Assembly: GCA_001899775.1 (NCBI GenBank)
Contig: MKWN01000044.1
Coordinates: forward strand, 1 to 64,000
Length of the DNA: 64,000 nucleotides
Reading direction: 5' to 3'
Source: Thiobacillus sp. 65-29
GTDB lineage: Bacteria; Pseudomonadota; Gammaproteobacteria; Burkholderiales; Thiobacillaceae
Part shown: positions 43,528 to 54,351 of the stretch, one piece after another
How positions within the stretch are numbered: the stretch's first letter is position 1
Layout: each line of letters begins with the position of its first letter
The notes under the pieces: model-generated
Told to the model about the DNA's origin: nothing
The model's input: only the letters and a program-made list of their open reading frames with translations
Database searches by the model: none
Made by a program: the position numbers and the translations under genes

Positions 43528-44130
43528 TCAGCGCAGGCGGCGCCACACCAGGGTGCGGTTGTTGGCCGGCATCGGGACGTCATCGGCCAGTACCAGGCCC
43601 ACGCCACGCGCCAGCGCGTCGACGGCTTCGAAGTCGCGCACACCGGAGGCGGGGTCGCGGGCCTTCAGCCAGGCGTCGAAGCGGGCGTTGCTTTCCGCGG
43701 TGAAGGCCCCGCCGTAATTGAACGGACCGTACACCGCAAGCACGCCTGCGGGCTTCAGCACCGCGCCGACCCCGCGGAAGAAGTCTGCGACCTCCGGCCA
43801 CCCCATGATGTGCAGCGTGTTGGCGGAAAACACCGCGTCGTAGCGCCCGCCATGCCAGTCATCGCGGCGGACGTCGAGCGCGAGCGGCGGCAGCACGTTG
43901 GGCAGCGCCGCCTCATCGAGCCACATGCGCATGCCGGCGTGGTGCGCCGGCAGGTCCGCCGTCTGCCACACGAGATGGGGCAGGGCGGCGGCGAAATAGA
44001 CCGCGTGCTGGCCGGTGCCGCTGCCGATCTCGAGCACCCGCTGACGGTCGGCAAAGACCTCGCGCAGTACCGCGAGAATGGGCTCGCGGTTCTGCTCGCA
44101 GGATTCGGCGTAGGGCTTGTCGTTCAGGTG
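43528..44130 (-). CDS. DUF938 SAM-dependent methyltransferase
   Basis: 'RVLEIGSGTGQHAVYFAAALPHLVWQTAD', 'YGPFNYGGAFTAESNARFDAWLK'; start uncertain. Confidence 0.88.
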   Translation of the reverse strand, partial: HLNDKPYAESCEQNREPILAVLREVFADRQRVLEIGSGTGQHAVYFAAALPHLVWQTADLPAHHAGMRMWLDEAALPNVLPPLALDVRRDDWHGGRYDAVFSANTLHIMGWPEVADFFRGVGAVLKPAGVLAVYGPFNYGGAFTAESNARFDAWLKARDPASGVRDFEAVDALARGVGLVLADDVPMPANNRTLVWRRLR

Positions 44131-45095
44131 CGCGAGGCGGAGGTGTAGCTGCCGGCGTGACGCGCCGCGCCGCCGTTGGTCTCCAGCCAGTCCTTGATGC
44201 GGGCGGCATCGCCGGCGCGGCTGTTCTTGCCCTGCGCGTCGAGCAGCACGATGATGACGTTGCGCTGCGCAACCTGTGCCTGCATCACCAGGCAATAGCC
44301 GGCTTCGTTGATGAAGCCGGTCTTGGAAAGACCGATGTTCCAGTCGTCGGCACGGGTGAAGCGGTTGGTGTTGTTGAACGCGACGTCGCGGTAGTACACA
44401 CGCGGCGCGTGGCGCTTCTTCTTCACCACCACGCGCTGGGTACCGAGCGTATAGTGGCCCGACGAGCTGATCTGGCGGATTTCCGGGTAGTTCTGGTAGG
44501 CGTGGTCGGCCAGGCGCGCGAGGTCGAGCGCGGTCGAGCGGTTGCCGCTGGACAGGCCGGTGGGCTCGACGTAGACGGTGTCGTGCATGCCGAGCGTGCG
44601 CGCCATGCGGTTCATGGTGGCGACGAAGCGCTCGACCCCGCCGGGGTAGCTGCGCCCGAGGGCATGGGCGGCGCGGTTGTCGGATGCGATCAGGGCAAGA
44701 TGCAGCAGCTGCCCGCGCGTATAGCGCGCACCGATGGCAAGGCGCGAGCCGGTGCCCTTGAGGGTGTCGCGGTCTTCTCCGGTGATGGCGATCGACTCGT
44801 CGAGCGGCAGGCCGGCATCGAGCACCAGCATCGCCGTCATCAGCTTGGTGATCGACGCGATCGGCGTTTGCAGCGAGGCGTTCTTCGCCAGCAGCGGCTG
44901 GCCGGTCGCCTGGTCGTACACCAGCACCGAGAGCGCGCTCAGCTCCGGCAGCGCGGCGGACTGCGGCACGAGTTCCCCCGCAGGCGCGGTGCCCAGTTGC
45001 GCGCTCCATTGCAGCGAAGCATGGCTGTCGAGCGCGGCGGCGCCGGTATGGGCGCCCAGCAGAAGCAGTCCGGTGACCAAGGCTTTCATGTTCAT
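44124..45095 (-). CDS. pbpG: D-alanyl-D-alanine endopeptidase (PBP7-like)
   Basis: SxxK 'SITKLMTA', SDN 'ASDNRAAHAL', 'SKTGFINEAG'; signal peptide. Confidence 0.92.
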   Translation of the reverse strand: MNMKALVTGLLLLGAHTGAAALDSHASLQWSAQLGTAPAGELVPQSAALPELSALSVLVYDQATGQPLLAKNASLQTPIASITKLMTAMLVLDAGLPLDESIAITGEDRDTLKGTGSRLAIGARYTRGQLLHLALIASDNRAAHALGRSYPGGVERFVATMNRMARTLGMHDTVYVEPTGLSSGNRSTALDLARLADHAYQNYPEIRQISSSGHYTLGTQRVVVKKKRHAPRVYYRDVAFNNTNRFTRADDWNIGLSKTGFINEAGYCLVMQAQVAQRNVIIVLLDAQGKNSRAGDAARIKDWLETNGGAARHAGSYTSASRT

Positions 45096-45247
45096 AAGCT
45101 TGCAGGATGAAAGGTTCGAACGCAACGGTAAGTGTGAAATACGGACATGCCGCGGAAAACTTGAAAACAACACTGCGGGTTCATGGGCCGGCAAATCACG
45201 CCTTCCTGATTGACGGTGTAGCAAATTTAATTTTATATAGCAATAAC

Positions 45248-47218
45248 ATGCAAGGACTTCCGGATAATTTACTGAAAATATCGGAGCTAACGGCATGCCT
45301 GTGTGCCCCCGGGGTGGTGGCCGAGGCGCTGGAGCATCTGATGCAGGGGGAGGCGGCCGCGCCGGCCTTCGTGGCCTGCGTGCGCCACGATCCGGTGCTG
45401 TCGCTGCGTATCCGTCCCTTTGCCGGTGAATTCGATGCCGCCCGTCGCGACCTGCTGCACGCGCTGCTGCTTGCGGCGCCGGTCGCATCCGGTGCCGCGC
45501 AGGCGGTCTATGTGCAGCACTGGCGGCAGTCGATCGGCGTGGCGCACCTCGCGCAGGCGCTCGCGGTACGCTCCGGGACGGCGGACGGCGAAGCCGCCTG
45601 GAGCGCCGGGCTTGCCCACAATCTGGGCGATTACGTCGCCACCGGCGCGGCCGACACGGCACGCGTGGCGCACTGGCTCGACACCCTCGATGCCGACGGC
45701 TGGACGGCAGACGCCGTGCGCTATCACGCGCAGCCGCTGCCGCGTGGACGGGCGGCCCATCCGCTGGTGCGCGTGGTGCAGCTCGCCTACCTTCTGGTGA
45801 CGCGCGCGGACGCCGTCGACAGTGTCGACGTGCGTGCCGCGCTGGCCGCCCTGCTGCTGGGGGCGGGCGACGCCGCGCAACTGCTCGCCGACAGCCAGGC
45901 GCAGACGCGGCTGCTGGCGCAACGCTATGGCATGGCCGACGCCCTGGCGGCGTCCGGCGGCCAGGGCTTCGACCGCTTGGCACGCCTGTATGCGGGGCAG
46001 GCCGCGCAAGCCGCGCTGCACAACCATTTCCGCAACGCCGGCGACGCCGCGCAAGGCGTCGTCCGCCTGCGTGAGGCCCTGCATGCCCTGTTCGGCATCG
46101 AGCGCGCCTGCCTGTTCGTTCCGGGCGGCGATGGACTGTTGCGCCTCTCGCCCCTGACGCCGGCCGCCGCCGGCCTCGCCGTGCTGGCGATTCCCCCCGA
46201 CGACGCCCATTCGGCGCTGCCACGCGCGCTCGCGCGCAACGCCCCGCAACAGCACGAGGCCGGCATGGCCGACGGCGCGCTGGTGGACGAGCAGGTAGCG
46301 CGCCTGCTCGGCGTGGCGCGCTTCATCTGCCAGCCCCTGACCTTACCCGACGGCCAGACCGGCGTGCTGCTGGCGGGTGACGCCCTGCCGGCCGCATCCA
46401 CGCAGCCGCTGTGGCGCTTCGTGCTTGCCGAATGCGCCGAGGCCTGGCGCGCGGAGCCGTGCGGTGCACGCGCGGCGGGCGAGCCCGCCGTCGCGGCGGT
46501 GGACGCCATTCCACGCGACCGCGTGCGGCGCGCCATTCACGAGGTGGCCAATCCGCTCACCATCATGCGCAACTACGTCAACCTGCTGTCCGAGCGCCTC
46601 GGCACGGATTCGGCGGTGCAGCGCGACCTGTCCATCATCGGCGACGAGATCGAGCGGGTCGCGCGCATCGTGCGCGGCATCACCACGGCGGAGACGGTCG
46701 AGCCGGCACCGCTGTCGCTCGAACTCGCCTCGGTCAACAGCGTCGTGTCCGAACTCGTGCGCATGGCCCTGGGTACGCTCTTCACGCCCAACAAGGTCAG
46801 CGTGCAGATCGACCTCAACCCCGACGTGCCGCCGCTGCCGCTGCAGAAGGACCTGTTGAAGCAGGTGCTGTTCAATCTGGCGAAGAATGCGGTCGAGGCG
46901 ATGCCCAGCGGCGGGCATCTGCGGTTCACCACGCGTCTGGTCGACGAGGCGGGCCAGCGCTTGGTCGAAATCGAGGTCGCCGATACCGGCCCCGGCCTGC
47001 CGCCGGCCGTGGCCGCGCACCTGTTCGAGCCCGTCCATTCGCAGAAGGGCGGCGAGCACGCCGGCCTCGGGCTCGCCATCAGCCGCGGCCTGGTCGAACG
47101 CATGAACGGCAACATCCAGTGCAACAGCACGCCGCAAGGCACGCGTTTCCTCGTCCGCCTGCCCACCCTGCAGAGCGGACACACCCAACCCACGACAATG
47201 CGCTACGGGTCGACGTAA
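45248..47218 (+). CDS. HDOD-like/GAF-like sensor histidine kinase
   Basis: HDOD-like N-terminus with degenerate HD ('AHNLGD'); 'RRAIHEVANPLTIMRNYVNLL'; HATPase 'GLGLAISRGLVERMNG'. Confidence 0.82.
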   Translation: MQGLPDNLLKISELTACLCAPGVVAEALEHLMQGEAAAPAFVACVRHDPVLSLRIRPFAGEFDAARRDLLHALLLAAPVASGAAQAVYVQHWRQSIGVAHLAQALAVRSGTADGEAAWSAGLAHNLGDYVATGAADTARVAHWLDTLDADGWTADAVRYHAQPLPRGRAAHPLVRVVQLAYLLVTRADAVDSVDVRAALAALLLGAGDAAQLLADSQAQTRLLAQRYGMADALAASGGQGFDRLARLYAGQAAQAALHNHFRNAGDAAQGVVRLREALHALFGIERACLFVPGGDGLLRLSPLTPAAAGLAVLAIPPDDAHSALPRALARNAPQQHEAGMADGALVDEQVARLLGVARFICQPLTLPDGQTGVLLAGDALPAASTQPLWRFVLAECAEAWRAEPCGARAAGEPAVAAVDAIPRDRVRRAIHEVANPLTIMRNYVNLLSERLGTDSAVQRDLSIIGDEIERVARIVRGITTAETVEPAPLSLELASVNSVVSELVRMALGTLFTPNKVSVQIDLNPDVPPLPLQKDLLKQVLFNLAKNAVEAMPSGGHLRFTTRLVDEAGQRLVEIEVADTGPGLPPAVAAHLFEPVHSQKGGEHAGLGLAISRGLVERMNGNIQCNSTPQGTRFLVRLPTLQSGHTQPTTMRYGST

Positions 47219-47239
47219 CCCGAGCCCGAGGAGAACCCA

Positions 47240-49444
47240 ATGTCCGACGAAAAGCACGATATCCTTCCACCCGGCAACACGGTCAGCGCCTTTCCCGCAC
47301 GCTCGCGCGTGCTGGTGGTCGACGATGAGCCTCTGATCCTGGAGGGGCTGGCGCGCCTGCTGGAAGGCCGCGAGTACGACGTCACCACGGCCGGCGGCGG
47401 CTGCGACGCCTTGATCGCGGTGGGCAAACAGCAGTTCGACGTCGTGCTGCTCGATCTGGGCATGCCCGACCTCAGCGGCACGGAAGTCCTGCGCTTCATC
47501 GCCGACCGCAGCGCGGACACCTCGGTGATCGTCGTGTCCGGAGACAGCTCCATCGACGCGGCGATCCGTGCGTTGCGCGGCGGCGCCACCGATTTCGTGC
47601 GCAAGCCCTACGAGCCCGAGGAACTGCTGCGCCGCATCGACAACACGCTGGTGCGCCGCCGCCTGGAAAGGGAAAACAACCATATCCTGCAGCGCCTGCA
47701 GCAGTCGGAAAAGTGGCACCGCTTTCTCGTCAACAGCTCGCCCGACTTCATCTACACCCTCGACAGCGAAGGCCGCTTCACCTTCGTCAACGACCGCGTC
47801 GAAAGCCTGCTCGGCTACCGGCGCGAGGATCTGCTCGGCCAGCACTACAGCCTGATCATCCACGAGGACGACATCGCCCGTGCCGAACACGTCTTCAACG
47901 AGCGCCGCGCCAGCGACCGCAGCGCGCGCAACATCGAGATCCGTCTCAAGTGCAACCCCGGCATGCGCCGGCCGCGCCCGATGAACTGCCGCTGCCGCGC
48001 GGTCGAGCTGACCGCCACGGGCATGTACGACGAGGAGGCGGGGCCCTTCGAAGGGCGCTTCATCGGCAGCTACGGTGTCGCCAAGGACATCACCGAACGC
48101 AAGCAGGCCGAGGAAACCGTCCACTTCCAGGCCTACCACGACCTCCTGACCGGCCTGCCCAACCGCGCGCTGTTCCGCGACCACCTCGGCCTCATGCTGG
48201 CGCAGGCGCGGCGCAACCAGAAACCGCTGGCGGTGCTGAGCCTCGACCTGGACCACTTCAAGGTCATCAACGACTCGCTCGGCCACGCCATCGGCGACGA
48301 ACTGCTGCTCGCGGTTGGCACGCGGCTGCGCCAGTGCCTGCGCGAAGGCGACACCCTGGCGCGCCTGGGGGGCGACGAGTTCGCGGTGCTGCTGCCGACA
48401 CTGGTTTCGCGCAGCGACGTCGACCACATCTGCCGCAAGATCATCCAGGTGCTGTCCAAGCCGGTCTACGTGAAGGGCCACGAAATCTACATCTCGGTGA
48501 GCATCGGCGCCTGCGTCGCGCCGGACGACAGCGAGCAGATCGACAGCCTCATCCGCCAGGCCGAGATCGCCATGTACCAGGCCAAGACGCAGGGGCGCAG
48601 CCGCCTGCAGTTCTGGGAATCCGGCATGCAGGCGCCCTATTCCGAGCGCATGCAGATCGAGACCGATCTGCGCCGCGCGCTGGCGCGCAACGAGTTCGTG
48701 CTGTTCTACCAGCCGCAGGTCGATACCGTCACCGGGGAAGTCCGCGGTTTCGAGGCGCTGCTGCGCTGGTGGCATCCGCAACGGGGCCTGCTCACACCCG
48801 CCGACTTCATCGCGGTGGCCGAGGAATCCGGCGTCATCGTGCCGCTGGGCGACTGGGTGCTGCGCGAGGCCTGCGCGCAAATGGCCGACTGGCACAAGAC
48901 GGGCCTGGCGCGGGTGCGCCTGTCGATCAATATTTCCGCGCGTCAGCTGGAAAGCGCGGACTTCGTCGAGAGTGTCATGCGGGCCTTGCAGGTACACGGC
49001 CTGGATGGCCGCAACATGGAGCTGGAGATCACCGAAAGCCTGCTGATGCGCGACTTCGAGGCCAATGCGATCAAGCTCGGACGCCTGTCCGCCACCGGCA
49101 TCCGCCTTGCCATCGACGACTTCGGCACCGGCTACAGTTCGTTCAAGTACCTGTCACGCTTCCCCATCCACACCCTGAAGATCGACCAGTCCTTCGTGCA
49201 GGATCTCGAACGCGAGGAGAACCTGTCCATCGTCAACGCGATGGTGGCGATGGGACGCGGCATGAACCTCAACGTCGTCGCCGAAGGCGTGGAGACCGAA
49301 GCGCAGCGCATGCGCCTGGAAAAGATGCAGTGCCCGGAAATCCAGGGCTATTACTGCCGCGGCCCGCTGTCGCCGCAGGACGCCACCACACTCATCGCCC
49401 AGCACGCGCGCGGCTTCGATTCCACACATCGCGCCGCAGGGTAG
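47240..49444 (+). CDS. Response regulator with PAS-GGDEF-EAL output
   Basis: Receiver 'VVLLDLGMPDLSG'; intact GGDEF and EALLRW. Confidence 0.95.
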   Translation: MSDEKHDILPPGNTVSAFPARSRVLVVDDEPLILEGLARLLEGREYDVTTAGGGCDALIAVGKQQFDVVLLDLGMPDLSGTEVLRFIADRSADTSVIVVSGDSSIDAAIRALRGGATDFVRKPYEPEELLRRIDNTLVRRRLERENNHILQRLQQSEKWHRFLVNSSPDFIYTLDSEGRFTFVNDRVESLLGYRREDLLGQHYSLIIHEDDIARAEHVFNERRASDRSARNIEIRLKCNPGMRRPRPMNCRCRAVELTATGMYDEEAGPFEGRFIGSYGVAKDITERKQAEETVHFQAYHDLLTGLPNRALFRDHLGLMLAQARRNQKPLAVLSLDLDHFKVINDSLGHAIGDELLLAVGTRLRQCLREGDTLARLGGDEFAVLLPTLVSRSDVDHICRKIIQVLSKPVYVKGHEIYISVSIGACVAPDDSEQIDSLIRQAEIAMYQAKTQGRSRLQFWESGMQAPYSERMQIETDLRRALARNEFVLFYQPQVDTVTGEVRGFEALLRWWHPQRGLLTPADFIAVAEESGVIVPLGDWVLREACAQMADWHKTGLARVRLSINISARQLESADFVESVMRALQVHGLDGRNMELEITESLLMRDFEANAIKLGRLSATGIRLAIDDFGTGYSSFKYLSRFPIHTLKIDQSFVQDLEREENLSIVNAMVAMGRGMNLNVVAEGVETEAQRMRLEKMQCPEIQGYYCRGPLSPQDATTLIAQHARGFDSTHRAAG

Positions 49445-49451
49445 CGGCGTT

Positions 49452-50993
49452 TCACGCGGCCGGTGTGCATTCGCCGACCGGCAGGACGATGCCGTCCTCG
49501 TCCACGCTTTCGATGCGCACCGGATAGCCCCACAGTCGGGCGACGTGGCGCAGCATTTCCGGCGTGGAGTCGCCGAGCGGGCGGCGGTCGTGCATGGTGT
49601 GGCGCAAGGTCAGTGAACGGTCGCCGAAGATATCGACAGCATAGACCTGGATGTTGGGTTCGCGGTTGCCGAGGTTGTAGTGTTCGGCCAGCTGCCGGCG
49701 CACCGCACGGTAGCCGGCATCGTCGTGAATCGCGGCGACTTCCAGCTTGTCGTCACGATCGTCGTCGACCATGGCGAACAGCTTGAAATCGCGGATCAGC
49801 TTCGGCGAGAGATATTGCGCGATGAAGCTCTCGTCCTTGAAATTGCGCATGGCGAAGTCGAGTGATTTCACCCAGTCGCTGCCGGCAAGCTCCGGGAACC
49901 AGCGGTGGTCCTCCTCGGTGGGGGCTTCGCAGATGCGCCGCAGGTCGGTGAACATGGCGAAGCCCAGCGCATACGGATTAAGGCCGTTGTAGAAGCGGGC
50001 GTGGTAGGGCGGCTGGTACACCACGTTGGTATGCGATTGCAGGAACTCCATCATGAAGCCGTCGGTGAGGCGGCCTTCCTCGTACAGGTGGTTGAGCAGG
50101 GTGTAGTGCCAGAAGGTCGCCCAGCCCTCGTTCATCACCTGGGTCTGGCGCTGCGGGTAGAAATACTGCGCGATCTTCCTCACGATGCGCACGATCTCGC
50201 GCTGCCAGGGTTCCAGGCGCGGCGCATGCTTCTCGATGAAGTACAGCAGGTTTTCCTGCGGTTCCGCGGGGAAGCGTGCCGCCTGCCGGGCCTGCGCATC
50301 CTCCTGGCGGGCGGGCAGCGTACGCCACAGGTCGTTGACCTGCGATTGCAGGTAGGCCTCGCGCTCGGCCTGGCGCACCTGCTCCTTGGCCATCGACAGG
50401 CGCGCGGGACGTTTGTAGCGATCGACGCCGAGGCTCATCAGGGCGTGGCAGGAATCGAGCAGTTCCTCGACCGCGTCTTCGCCGTGGCGCTGCTCGCATT
50501 CGGCGATGAAGTTGCGTGCGAATACCAGGTAGTCGAGGATGCCCTCGGCGTCGGTCCAGGTGCGGAACAGGTAATTGCCCTTGAAGAAGGAGTTGTGGCC
50601 GTAGGCGGCGTGCGCGATCACCAGCGCCTGCATGGTCATGGTGTTCTCTTCCATGAGGTAGGCGAGGCAGGGGCTGGAATTGATGACGATCTCGTAGGCC
50701 AGACCCATCTGGCCGCGCTGGTAGCTCTTCTGGGTGGAGAGGAAGTGCTTGCCATAGGACCAGTGGTGGTAGCCGACCGGCATGCCCACCGAGGAATAGG
50801 CGTCGATCATCTGTTCGGAAGAGATGATCTCGATCTGGTTGGGATAGGTGTCGAGTCCGTAATGCGCGGCGACGCGGGCGATTTCGCGGTCGTAGGCCTC
50901 GATCAGTTCGAAGGTCCACTCCGAGCCCTCGGAGATCGGCTGGCGCACTCTGGTGGGTGCGGCCGGGAGGGCGGTTGCGGTGCCGGTTTCCAT
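49452..50993 (-). CDS. SpoVR family protein
   Basis: 'WTFELIEAYDREIARVAAHYGLDTYPNQIEIISSEQMIDAYSSVGMP', 'NEGWATFWHYTLL'. Confidence 0.95.
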   Translation of the reverse strand: METGTATALPAAPTRVRQPISEGSEWTFELIEAYDREIARVAAHYGLDTYPNQIEIISSEQMIDAYSSVGMPVGYHHWSYGKHFLSTQKSYQRGQMGLAYEIVINSSPCLAYLMEENTMTMQALVIAHAAYGHNSFFKGNYLFRTWTDAEGILDYLVFARNFIAECEQRHGEDAVEELLDSCHALMSLGVDRYKRPARLSMAKEQVRQAEREAYLQSQVNDLWRTLPARQEDAQARQAARFPAEPQENLLYFIEKHAPRLEPWQREIVRIVRKIAQYFYPQRQTQVMNEGWATFWHYTLLNHLYEEGRLTDGFMMEFLQSHTNVVYQPPYHARFYNGLNPYALGFAMFTDLRRICEAPTEEDHRWFPELAGSDWVKSLDFAMRNFKDESFIAQYLSPKLIRDFKLFAMVDDDRDDKLEVAAIHDDAGYRAVRRQLAEHYNLGNREPNIQVYAVDIFGDRSLTLRHTMHDRRPLGDSTPEMLRHVARLWGYPVRIESVDEDGIVLPVGECTPAA

Positions 50994-50994
50994 C

Positions 50995-52257
50995 TCAGGC
51001 GGCCTTCTTCTGGAACAGTTCGCGGAAGACCGGATAGATGTCTTCCAGCGTGAGGATGCGCTGCATCGCGAAGCGCGGGCTCATCGCCTTCACCTGTGCG
51101 TAGTGATGCCACAGACTTTGCGGCTCCTCAGCCTCGATTTCGACGTAGGCGAAATGCTGCACCAGCGGCAGGATCTTCTGCATCAGGAGTTCGCGGCAGC
51201 GTGGCGAATCGTCGTCCCAGTTGTCGCCGTCGGACGCCTGCGCGGCGTAGATGTTCCAGTTGGCGGAGGGATAGCGGGCGAGGATGATTTCGTGCATCAG
51301 TTCCAGCGCACTCGACACCACCGTGCCGCCGCTTTCGCGCGAGGAGAAGAATTCCTCCTCCTCGACTTCCCTGGCGACGGTATGGTGGCGGATGAACACC
51401 ACGTCGATGCGCTCGTAGTTCTTCGTCAGGAAGAGATACAGCAGCATGAAGAAGCGCTTGGCGATGTTCTTGCGGTCCTCGTCCATCGAGCCCGACACGT
51501 CGAGCAGACAGAACATCACCGCCTGGCTGCTGGGGGTGGGCTGGTCGACGCGATGGGCGTAGCGCAGGTCCCAGGTGTCGAGAAAGGGTACTGCGGCGAT
51601 GCGCGCCCTGAGCGCGGCGATATCCTCGCGCAGCGCATCGGCCTCGGCACTCGCGCCCAGCCCTCGCGCTTCCAGGTCGGCGAGCGCTTCCTCGGCCTCG
51701 CGCAGCGCGTCGCGTGGCGCGGCCGCCATCGCCAGCCGCCGGCCGATGGCCTGCTTCATCGAGCGCACCACGTGCAGGTTGGACGGGTTGCCCTGGCTGA
51801 CAAAACCGGCGCGCGCCTTCTTCACCTCGGGCACCGCGGCAAGCTGCTTCTTCACCAGGTCGGGCAGGGCCAGATCCTGGAAGAAGTACTCCATGAATTC
51901 TTCCTTCGACAACTCGAACACGAAGTCGTCCATGCCCTCGCCGTCGGGCGAGCCGCCGCTGCCGCCACCTCCGGCACCGCCCTCGGGGCGGTCGACGCGG
52001 TCGCCGCTGACGAATTCGCGGTTGCCCGGCAGCACGATGTTGCGCCGCCCGCCGGCACCGTGATGGAAGATCGGTTCCGACAGGTCCTTGGACGGAATCG
52101 AGATCTTCTCGCCGCGCTCGAGGTCGGCCACCTTGCGCCCGGATACCGCCTCCGCCGCCGCCTTGCGGATCTGCGTCTTGAAGCGGCGCAGGAAGCGCTG
52201 CCGGTTGACGGCGCTGCGGTTCTTGCCGGACAGGCGGCGGTCGACGAGCTGGCTCAT
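50995..52257 (-). CDS. YeaH/YhbH family protein (DUF444)
   Basis: 'VMFCLLDVSGSMDEDRKNIAKRFFMLLYLFL', 'GGTVVSSALELM'. Confidence 0.95.
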   Translation of the reverse strand: MSQLVDRRLSGKNRSAVNRQRFLRRFKTQIRKAAAEAVSGRKVADLERGEKISIPSKDLSEPIFHHGAGGRRNIVLPGNREFVSGDRVDRPEGGAGGGGSGGSPDGEGMDDFVFELSKEEFMEYFFQDLALPDLVKKQLAAVPEVKKARAGFVSQGNPSNLHVVRSMKQAIGRRLAMAAAPRDALREAEEALADLEARGLGASAEADALREDIAALRARIAAVPFLDTWDLRYAHRVDQPTPSSQAVMFCLLDVSGSMDEDRKNIAKRFFMLLYLFLTKNYERIDVVFIRHHTVAREVEEEEFFSSRESGGTVVSSALELMHEIILARYPSANWNIYAAQASDGDNWDDDSPRCRELLMQKILPLVQHFAYVEIEAEEPQSLWHHYAQVKAMSPRFAMQRILTLEDIYPVFRELFQKKAA

Positions 52258-52270
52258 GGATGCTTCCCGC

Positions 52271-54190
52271 TCAGGACGCCTTCCTCGCGCGCAGGTACCA
52301 CTCGGCGAGCAGGCGCACCTGCTTGTCAGTATAGCCCTTGGCGACCATGCGCGCAACGAAATCCTGGTGTTTCTTCTGCTCGTCGCTGGACGCCTTGGCG
52401 TTGAAGGAAATCACCGGCAGCAGGTCCTCGGTGCTGGAGAACATGCGCTTCTCGATCACCACGCGCAGCTTTTCGTAGCTCGTCCACGCCGGATTCTTGC
52501 CGTGGTTCTGCGCACGGGCGCGCAGCACGAAGTTCACCACCTCGTGGCGGAAATCCTTCGGATTGGCGATGCCGGCCGGCTTCTCGATCTTCTCCAGCTC
52601 GATGTTGAGCTGGCCGCGGTCGAGAATCTCGCCGGTGTCGGGATCGCGGTATTCCTGGTCCTGGATCCACATGTCGGCGTAGGTCACGTAGCGGTCGAAA
52701 ATGTTCTGGCCGTATTCCGAATACGACTCGAGATAGGCCGTCTGCAGTTCCTTCTCGATGAACTCGGCGTAGTGCGGTGCAAGGTATTCCTTGAGGAAGG
52801 CGACGTAGCGCTGTTCGGTCTCCGGCGGCAACTGCTCCTGTTCGATCTGCTGCTCCAGCACATAGAGCAGATGCACCGGATTGGCGGCGATCTCGCTGTG
52901 GTCGAAGTTGAACACGCGCGACAGGATCTTGAACGCGAAGCGTGTCGAGATGCCGGTCATGCCCTCGTCGACGCCGGCGAAGTCGCGGTATTCCTGGTAG
53001 CTTTTCGCCTTGGGGTCGGTGTCCTTGAGGTTTTCGCCGTCGTAGATGCGCATCTTCGAATAGATGCTGGAGTTTTCCGGTTCTTTCAGGCGCGTGAGCA
53101 CCGAGAAACGCGCCAGCATTTCCAGCGTGCCGGGTGCGCACGGTGCCTCGGACAGCGAGCTGTGGTGCAGCAGCTTCTGGTAGATCTTCATTTCCTCCGA
53201 CACGCGCAGGCAGTACGGCACCTTGACGATGTAGATGCGGTCGAGGAAGGCCTCGTTGTTCTTGTTGTTGCGGAAGGTGGTCCACTCCGACTCGTTGCTG
53301 TGCGCCAGCACCACGCCGTCGAAGGGAATTGCGCCGAAACCCTCGGTGCCCTTGTAGTTGCCCTCCTGCGTGGCGGTCAGCAGTGGATGCAGCACCTTGA
53401 TCGGCGCCTTGAACATCTCGACGAACTCCATCAGGCCCTGGTTGGCGAGGCTGAGGCCACCGGAATAGCTGTAGGCATCCGGGTCGTCCTGGGAGAATTT
53501 TTCCAGCTTGCGGATGTCGACCTTGCCGACCAGCGAGGAAATGTCCTGGTTGTTTTCGTCACCGGGCTCGGTCTTGGAAATGCCGACCTGGCCCAGCACC
53601 GAGGGCCAGCGCTTGATGACGCGGAACTTGGTGATGTCGCCGTTGTACTCGTGCAGGCGCTTCACCGCCCACGGCGACAGCACGCGACCGAGGTAGCGGC
53701 GCGGGATGCCGTATTGCTGTTCGAGAATTGCGCCATCCTCGTCGGGCGAGAACAGCGACAGCGGCGAATCGTTCACCGGCGAACCCTTGATGGCGTAGAA
53801 CGGCGCCTTTTCCATGAGATGCTTGAGCTTCTCCGCCAGCGAGGACTTGCCCCCACCGACCGGGCCGAGCAGATAGAGGATCTGCTTGTTCTCTTCCAGA
53901 CCCTGTGCGGCGTGGCGGAAGTAGGAAACGATCTGCTCGATCGTGTCCTCCATGCCGTAGAAATCCCTGAAGGCCGGATAGACCTTGATGATCTTGTTGG
54001 AAAAGATGCGCGACAGGCGCGAATCCTTGCGGGTATCGACCAGCTCCGGCTCGCCGATGGCAGCGAGCATGCGCTCGGCGGCACTGGCGTAGGCCATGCG
54101 GTCCGCCTTGCAGATGTCGAGGAATTCCTCGAGGGAGTATTCCTCTTCCTCACGGCGGTAGCGCTCGATGTACTGGTTGAACAGGCTCAT
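52271..54190 (-). CDS. PrkA family serine protein kinase (YeaG-like)
   Basis: 'GPVGGGKSSLAEKLK', 'LAHSNESEW', PrkA C-terminal domain. Confidence 0.95.
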   Translation of the reverse strand: MSLFNQYIERYRREEEEYSLEEFLDICKADRMAYASAAERMLAAIGEPELVDTRKDSRLSRIFSNKIIKVYPAFRDFYGMEDTIEQIVSYFRHAAQGLEENKQILYLLGPVGGGKSSLAEKLKHLMEKAPFYAIKGSPVNDSPLSLFSPDEDGAILEQQYGIPRRYLGRVLSPWAVKRLHEYNGDITKFRVIKRWPSVLGQVGISKTEPGDENNQDISSLVGKVDIRKLEKFSQDDPDAYSYSGGLSLANQGLMEFVEMFKAPIKVLHPLLTATQEGNYKGTEGFGAIPFDGVVLAHSNESEWTTFRNNKNNEAFLDRIYIVKVPYCLRVSEEMKIYQKLLHHSSLSEAPCAPGTLEMLARFSVLTRLKEPENSSIYSKMRIYDGENLKDTDPKAKSYQEYRDFAGVDEGMTGISTRFAFKILSRVFNFDHSEIAANPVHLLYVLEQQIEQEQLPPETEQRYVAFLKEYLAPHYAEFIEKELQTAYLESYSEYGQNIFDRYVTYADMWIQDQEYRDPDTGEILDRGQLNIELEKIEKPAGIANPKDFRHEVVNFVLRARAQNHGKNPAWTSYEKLRVVIEKRMFSSTEDLLPVISFNAKASSDEQKKHQDFVARMVAKGYTDKQVRLLAEWYLRARKAS

Positions 54191-54351
54191 GACGTCCTCC
54201 TGGTCGGTGAATCGGTGGCCAGCGCGGCGTTGCTCGCGCAACATTCGTGCCTGAAACCTTAACGGTCACAATTCGACGAGGTTGAGCGGATTTAGTGCCG
54301 GGAGGGGAAAATTTTTTTACTGCGGCGCGGCGTCGCACGCGCGGTGTATGC

